Part shown: in pieces, positions 26,337 to 30,846 of the stretch
How positions within the stretch are numbered: position 1 is the stretch's first letter
Layout of the letters: each line of letters begins with the position of its first letter
From: Poteriospumella lacustris
Taxonomy: Eukaryota; Sar; Chrysophyceae; Chromulinales; Dinobryaceae
NCBI GenBank assembly: GCA_008000375.1
Contig: SMOI01000362.1
Span: forward strand, 1-30,846
Length of the DNA: 30,846 nt
Direction of reading: 5' to 3'
Program-made: the position numbers and the translations under genes
The notes under the pieces: generated by a model
What the model was told of the DNA's origin: nothing
Seen by the model: only the letters and a program-made list of their open reading frames with translations
Databases searched by the model: none

Positions 26337-27512
26337 CTATTCCACTGGCGCACCCAGTGGCATCGTCTGCGCGACGTCCGCCGAAATGACGCGCACCTGC
26401 GGCAGCGAGAAACCGCGCGCAGTGAAGGCATCGAGCGACGGAAAGGCGCGCCGCATGCCGCGCTCGACGAGGAAGATGTCCCGCCGCCCCTGCACTTGGA
26501 CGACGCGGCCCTCCAGAGCCTCCTTCGTCGGCGGTGCGTAGGCCCGCAGATATGGCATGCGGTGCTTGTTCATTTGCTTGACCCAGCGGTGGGGGTTGTG
26601 GTCGTTGTTCCACGCCTTCATGTCGGCGTCCAGCTCGCGGAACTGCTCGTCGCCCACGCGCAGACCCCAGTGGCGTTGCGCAGCGGCCGCGTCCAGTTCG
26701 GGCGCTTTTTGTTGCGCTTCAAGGACAAGCTCGCGCGCCGCCAATGTGATCGGAAAGGTCGACGCACACATGAGCAGTTTCCCGCGGTGGTCGCTCGGAG
26801 CCATCGCGATCGCCGAGTCGCCGAGAAACTCGCGACGAATGAGCGCCGCGACGTGTTCCATGATACGCAGCACCAGCGGGTGTCCAGGCATACTGAACAG
26901 CGCCCAGTTGAAGAAAAATCGGTTGTCGAAGAGGCGCTGATGATTCAGAGCTCCGAACCGCGCGTTCAGCGACGTGTTCGAAAGAGGAAAGTCGGCCGTG
27001 AAGCAGTTGTCGTGCCAGTCGTAGCTCTCCTTGCCGACGATAAACTTGTCGTCCTGATGGATCACGTCGTCCAGCGGCTTGCGAATATCCGCATCGTCAT
27101 CCATGTACAACCCGCCCTCGACGTAGAGCACAGCGAGCCGCCACAGCTCCGCTTTCGCGGTGCCAATCGTGGGGTTGAGGATGTTGTACGCCCACAGAAA
27201 CGAGGAGTTCTGGAAGTGCGTTTCCATGAACACATCCTTTTCCTGGTTGCCGCAAAAGCTCACTTTCCACTCGCGATTGCGGGCGATGAACCCACTCATA
27301 TGCGCAGCTTTCGGTTCGGACGCATTTCGCACGGCAATCCAAGCGAGCTTCGGAATGAACTTGCTCGAGACCGCATCGCGCTTGTTCGCCTTCGCCGAGG
27401 CAGCCTGAATCGTGAACTGCGGCACAACCGGCAGATTCCACGGGGACGCGCCATCATCGGCGACAGCGCACCAACAGATGACGTGCAGGAAGAGCAGCAG
27501 TGCCAGAGACAT
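26337..27512 (-). CDS. GT32-family (OCH1-like) glycosyltransferase with signal anchor
   Basis: Start chosen at ATG 27512 because a signal peptide or anchor, MSLALLLFLHVICWCAVADD, begins there; the frame stays open upstream but is Arg-rich with no domain. 391 residues. The GT32 core opens with IPKLAWIAVRN (53-63), a variant of the family's IPK.IHQ strand, and has AELWRLAVLYVEGGLYMDDDADI (121-143), where the Leu-x-x-Gly-Gly stretch and DDD form the metal and nucleotide-sugar site of the DXD sugar-transferase family (PF04488). DHRGKLLMCASTFPITLAARE and HWGLRVGDEQ follow. The end (~340-385: DIFLVERGMRRAFPSLDAFT, ISADVAQTMPLG) is a small extra domain. Related enzymes are Golgi alpha-mannosyl or other hexosyl transferases. 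The donor sugar is unknown. Converges on OGT, 110 bp between stops. Confidence 0.85.
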   Translation of the reverse strand: MSLALLLFLHVICWCAVADDGASPWNLPVVPQFTIQAASAKANKRDAVSSKFIPKLAWIAVRNASEPKAAHMSGFIARNREWKVSFCGNQEKDVFMETHFQNSSFLWAYNILNPTIGTAKAELWRLAVLYVEGGLYMDDDADIRKPLDDVIHQDDKFIVGKESYDWHDNCFTADFPLSNTSLNARFGALNHQRLFDNRFFFNWALFSMPGHPLVLRIMEHVAALIRREFLGDSAIAMAPSDHRGKLLMCASTFPITLAARELVLEAQQKAPELDAAAAQRHWGLRVGDEQFRELDADMKAWNNDHNPHRWVKQMNKHRMPYLRAYAPPTKEALEGRVVQVQGRRDIFLVERGMRRAFPSLDAFTARGFSLPQVRVISADVAQTMPLGAPVE

Positions 27513-27784
27513 TCCGGGTGGTCGACAACGCCGGATGCGACAACTCGATGGCGCTCTATGGATGTTGACTCTACTCCTCGTGTCGCACGAAGCAGAGGTC
27601 CTATCGTTGTGGTTCAAGCCGTCAAAGGTGGTGTATGAGCCTGGCGAAGGAAGAGGCCGCCGTTGGGTGAGCGGTCTGTGCGGCGCTAAACTTGAAACCG
27701 CCCGCCGTCTCATTGGGCCATCGCCTCGCCGCAGGTCGCTATCCTGCCTCTTTCCCTGGTTGCTAACACCGATCAATCGATGAC

Positions 27785-28773
27785 CTATCGTGTGTACAAA
27801 TAACAGCTTTCGGGGCCGACGGGTTGAACATGGTCACGCTTCAGCTGCGACGAGAGGAGACAAAATACGAAATTTACAGAGAGACGAGACAGGAGACGAG
27901 AGGAGCTACGTCGGCGGGCGGAACACAGAACGGTGTCTCTTAGACGGACCAGTCGCCACAAAGCGACGAGTCTCATCTTCAGAATTGCGGGCCATCGTCA
28001 GCGGCACTCACCTCCTTGGAGCGCGCCACCCCGACCATGTCGTCAGAGAGGGACACGTTCTCCCCGATCGCGACCCAGAATACCACCGTCTTGCTTTGCA
28101 GCGCAGAAAAGGAGTTGTCGAAGTGCAACGTGATCGTTCGATTGTATGGCTCCGGTGCAATACGACCCTGAATGGGCATTTCCATCGAATACTTCTGAGG
28201 CGCCTCGAGCACGACAGGCGGCTGTCCAGACTCCTCCACCGTTTCTTTGACGCTGAAGCCTATGTCGAACTTCTTCACACGAGCCTTCCAAATCAAGGCA
28301 GATCCAGCGGGAAGTTGGAAGGGCTGTGAGTGCGTCGCCAGAACTGCCACCGATTTCTCGATCGCCCCAGCGGCAGAGAGCAATAGATCGTAGTCGTAAG
28401 AGTTGCCGGAGTCCTCGTCAAAATCGAAGGCTCTGTTCGCCATTCGTCGCGCTTTATTCACTGCGCGCTTTGTTTGATTAGTTCCTTGTGTTGCGAACTT
28501 GCGGGCGATTGTTTCGGCCGCTAACACTTGGCCTTTAAGGCCCACCGCGTCGGCAGTGGAAGCTACTACGCCGCCTGCAACCTTGACTGTTTTTTGGGCG
28601 ATTTGTTCTGTTTGGAAGAAGACGTGCTTCGCTGCTCCTGTGAACTTCGACAAAAGACTTTCGCCACCTGCGTGTACATCGACAGGCCCGCTGGCTTCTG
28701 ACGGCCGGCGGATGCTGCCCGCGCGCACAATGCTCGGCCGCTGCTGTGCAGAAGAAGACAGATTCTTTGACAT
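27785..28773 (-). CDS. GOLD-domain protein (SEC14L/TMED-like lipid or trafficking module)
   Basis: Start at the first ATG (complement of 28771-28773; the frame upstream has no ATG before a stop). The N-terminal part is Ser-rich with a long amphipathic helical stretch (SLLSKFTGAAKHVFFQTEQI, then VNKARRMANRAFDFDED). The C-terminal GOLD domain has LPAGSALIWKARVKKFDIGF, PIQGRIAPEPYNRTITLHFD and NSFSALQSKTVVFWVAIGE; the 'W....kDI.F' and 'FDNS.S...sK' phrases are diagnostic. A perfect donor (AAGGAG|GTGAGT, intron from 28011) and pyrimidine-rich acceptor (TCGCAG at 27845) would remove 167 bp in phase 0 and end the protein in LKRDHVQPVGPESCYLYTR, 264 residues. Unspliced, the frame stops at 27979 (SAADDGPQF), coincidentally also 264 residues. 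I prefer the spliced form, without certainty. GOLD domains bind cargo or partners on secretory membranes. No SEC14 domain or transmembrane helix is seen. Confidence 0.7.
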
Positions 28774-29060
28774 AGAAAGCTCTTGACCGTTGCAGGAGTG
28801 AACCAAAGTGTGGCTATCGCCGCTGATTGGCCTTGTGCTTGATGATCGCGGCAGGTGGACGACGCCGGACGAAACGCTGCCGCTGGCCACAACAACCCAG
28901 ACCCAGACCTAGACCCAGGTCCATGTGAAATATCTGGGCATCTGGGGTTGGAGATATCGTCGCGTCGGGTCTTGCGCCTTGCGCAGTTGGTCTAGTGACC
29001 GGGGAACACAATCGCTTTGTTGGGGCACCATCGCTTTGTCAGCCATAATTGTGCAGCACG
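28774..29060. promoter_or_regulatory. Divergent promoter region of the GOLD and U-box/FHA genes
   Basis: 287 bp between two divergent starts. It contains a C-rich hexameric run (CCCAGA/CCTAGA units, 28896-28916) that, in the GOLD direction, includes the 14-mer TCTGGGTCTGGGTT (complement of 28894-28907) also present before the GT2 gene. No TATA box is evident. Confidence 0.4.
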
Positions 29061-30728
29061 ATGGGAGACGATCCGAAGGATGTGGTGCGGCGCGACGCTG
29101 TCACAAACAATCGCCTCAAGGGCATGCGCATGCGAGATGAATTCATCTGCCCAATCACTTACACATTAATGCGGGAACCGACAGTGGCATGCGACGGCCA
29201 CACCTATGAGAAGGCAGCAATCGAGAAGTGGATGAGATCCAGCAATAAATCGCCCCGCACGGGAGAAGTGATGGAGACGACGTTGATCCCGAACCTGAAT
29301 CTCAAAAAGCTCATACACGACATTGTCGCGGAAGGCGGCGAAGGCTTCTACACGAAAGATATCACCGATTCCAACCGCCTCTTGGAGTTCTCACGAGAGA
29401 AAATCTTGGTGCTGGAGTGTCTGGGCCCGCCCGAAAGCGACTGGAATCAGCAGAGCTTCGAAGTGCGGTCGAACGGGGTGGTGGGTGGCCGGCGGAGCAA
29501 CCTGGACGAGGGCAATCAGCAGCGCGACGTCATGCTGTTTCGCGACATCATGGTCTCTCGCAGACACTTCGAAATCACGCCGTCTCCCGACGCGTCCTCC
29601 AACACTGGCTTCTCGTATTTCATTCGCGACTTGGGCTCCGCCGGCGGCACCTACATCCGCATCTCGACCGGAAAGCGCAAGCAGCTGCACCCGGGCATGA
29701 TCATTCTGCTCGGCAAGCATCAGTTCACGGTGTCGTCCATCGATGACAACCTGTATCAAGAGCAGTCCGCTGCGGAGAGTGGCTCTGTCAGTGGGAGCAA
29801 TGGCAGCGTCGGTGTCGCGAGCAGTGCCTCGGCGGCTGCGTTGTCGTCCCATGGTAGTCTGGCTCGCAAGTCTGCTCTGGCGAGCGATATGTTGCGTCTT
29901 GTGGCCGACGCTGAGCGCATCATCGACGGTCTCTCTTCGTCGCGGGACAATCAGAGTCGCGATGAGCATCTGTCGGTGCAGCTTCAGAACCTGAAGCTGG
30001 AACTGGACCACCTGAAACACGACGAAGCACTTCTGCTACCAGTCGACGCCAAAGCTGATGAAAAGGGCGAGGGCGCTGTGCGTTCTGCATCAACCGCTGC
30101 GTTGAAGACGACCGCACCAGCGAGCGCCCATGAGTTCGGATTCTCGGCGGAAGATATCGCGCTGTCAGACGCCAAGGCCGCTGCTGCCGAAGCGGACGCA
30201 GCCCTGAACGCGACGACGCTGGAGGCACAGGCAGCGGAAGGAGCGGACATGCTTCCTGAAGCCAAGCGAGATGACCGCACGATGAAGCGGGCCGCATCGT
30301 TCGCGAAGCGACGGTGTGTGCTCACGTGTTGTGCGCCAGATGGGTCGCCTCTTCAAGGGAAGTCTTTCACGGTGACCACCGCCGGCGGCACGCTTGGTCG
30401 CAAACAGACGAACACGATCGCAACACTCGTGCGAGTTAAGGATCCGGTGAGTGGGGACGAAAAGTTCGCGTCGGTGGACTCAGCGATTTCGTCAGAGCAC
30501 GCGCGCATTGATTTTGACACCGGCGAAGGGAGCTTTTACATCTCGGATGGCGTACCCCCGGGGCGGGCGTCCACTAACGGCACCTGGTACCGTCTGTCTG
30601 GTCCTCATCAGGAATCACCGCCGCATTTACTTATCGCAGGTACCGAAGTCCTGATTGGGAATATCCGTTTTCTGTGCAAAGAGATGATGACTATTGCCGA
30701 GCGAAATCTCGAGGACAAGCTCAGATAA
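29061..30728 (+). CDS. U-box protein with two FHA domains (probable E3 ubiquitin ligase)
   Basis: 555 residues from ATG 29061 to TAA 30726-30728. The U-box (~24-95) has EFICPITYTLMREPTVACDGHTYEKAAIEKW and the downstream NLNLKKLIHDI helix; U-boxes recruit E2 ubiquitin-conjugating enzymes without zinc. FHA1 (~132-225) has VGGRRSN, VSRRHFEI and DLGSAGGTYI, matching the GR, SxxH and NGT-type phosphothreonine-binding loops (the last reads GGT). A Ser/Ala-rich region with a coiled-coil-like stretch (LQNLKLELDHLKHDEALLLP) follows. FHA2 (~430-545) has GTLGRKQTN, ISSEHARIDF and ASTNGTW, all consensus. Together they suggest phospho-dependent substrate capture coupled to ubiquitylation, as in DNA-damage or cell-cycle signalling; that is inference. 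It is the last gene of the chromosome, its stop 44 bp from the telomere repeats. Confidence 0.88.
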   Translation: MGDDPKDVVRRDAVTNNRLKGMRMRDEFICPITYTLMREPTVACDGHTYEKAAIEKWMRSSNKSPRTGEVMETTLIPNLNLKKLIHDIVAEGGEGFYTKDITDSNRLLEFSREKILVLECLGPPESDWNQQSFEVRSNGVVGGRRSNLDEGNQQRDVMLFRDIMVSRRHFEITPSPDASSNTGFSYFIRDLGSAGGTYIRISTGKRKQLHPGMIILLGKHQFTVSSIDDNLYQEQSAAESGSVSGSNGSVGVASSASAAALSSHGSLARKSALASDMLRLVADAERIIDGLSSSRDNQSRDEHLSVQLQNLKLELDHLKHDEALLLPVDAKADEKGEGAVRSASTAALKTTAPASAHEFGFSAEDIALSDAKAAAAEADAALNATTLEAQAAEGADMLPEAKRDDRTMKRAASFAKRRCVLTCCAPDGSPLQGKSFTVTTAGGTLGRKQTNTIATLVRVKDPVSGDEKFASVDSAISSEHARIDFDTGEGSFYISDGVPPGRASTNGTWYRLSGPHQESPPHLLIAGTEVLIGNIRFLCKEMMTIAERNLEDKLR

Positions 30729-30772
30729 ACCTCCCTGTAATGCTCTTTAGTACACTAAAAGGAGATCTCAGG
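30729..30772 (+). other. 44-bp spacer between last stop codon and telomere
   Basis: The only sequence available for a unique 3' untranslated region. It contains TGTAA at 30736-30740, eight bases after the stop, and an A/T-rich stretch TTTAGTACACTAAAA. The mRNA 3' end must lie here or inside the telomere repeats. No subtelomeric repeat is present. Confidence 0.7.
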
Positions 30773-30846
30773 TTAGGGTTAGGGTTAGGGTTAGGGTTAG
30801 GGTTAGGGTTAGGGTTAGGGTTAGGGTTAGGGTTAGGGTTAGGGTT
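30773..30846 (+). repeat. Telomere repeat (TTAGGG)12
   Basis: Twelve perfect TTAGGG units plus TT run to the end of the window with no variant unit. The G-rich strand points outwards (5'->3' to the right), as at a right chromosome end. TTAGGG is shared by animals, many fungi and many protists, so it does not fix the lineage. Confidence 0.98.

Noticed and set aside
27513-27776. N-terminal extension of the GT32 protein
   Set aside because: Arg/Ser-rich and unlike a protein core; the signal-anchor ATG at 27512 gives a standard secretory architecture.
1-30846. CRISPR arrays, bacterial operons, ribosome binding sites, IS elements
   Set aside because: The window is eukaryotic (introns, telomere, MKS1, OGT); the tandem repeats are contiguous without spacers and I found no transposase.

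Overview
This window is the right-hand end of a nuclear chromosome from a eukaryotic microbe. It closes with 74 bp of perfect TTAGGG repeats, the G-rich strand running 5'->3' outwards. Genes lie on both strands with their own flanks. I reconstruct five GT-AG introns (55, 56, 59, 73 and 68 bp) plus one weaker candidate. An MKS1 ciliary transition-zone gene implies a flagellated organism. A front-end desaturase, an animal-like O-GlcNAc transferase and an EF-hand-bearing FUN14 protein fit several protist lineages; I cannot name the lineage from sequence alone.

Layout. 0-14 kb (very GC-rich): C-terminus of a GT4-like glycosyltransferase (+); a CvfB-like S1/winged-helix protein fused to two RRMs, with a likely organelle peptide (+, two frame breaks); a TPR plus tandem cyclic-nucleotide-binding protein (-); a three-exon FUN14/EF-hand mitochondrial protein (-); a GT2 membrane glycosyltransferase (+); a 42-bp minisatellite; a catalytically dead, lipoyl-less E2/E3BP-like protein (-); MKS1 (-, three exons, two frame breaks); and a secretory-pathway methyltransferase-like protein (-).

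14-20.5 kb is gene-poor: overlapping palindromes beside a 30-unit GTC run, one unrecognised ORF, a GC-rich stretch that looks like a decayed tail-fibre-like repetitive gene, and an AT-rich stretch.

20.5 kb to the end (moderate GC) is gene-dense: cytochrome b5-fused front-end desaturase (+), OGT with 13 TPRs (+), GT32 glycosyltransferase (-), GOLD-domain protein (-) and a U-box/double-FHA protein (+) whose stop codon lies only 44 bp from the telomere repeat.

The genes do not form one pathway. Themes are glycosylation (four glycosyltransferases), mitochondrial or organellar function (FUN14, E2-like, possibly CvfB-RRM) and signalling (cyclic-nucleotide, U-box/FHA, OGT). The most notable sequence-level signal is the exact octamer TGTACATA, which by eye occurs only in 3' flanks of genes here. 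The most unusual proteins are the CvfB-RRM fusion, the stripped-down E2 and the FUN14/EF-hand protein.
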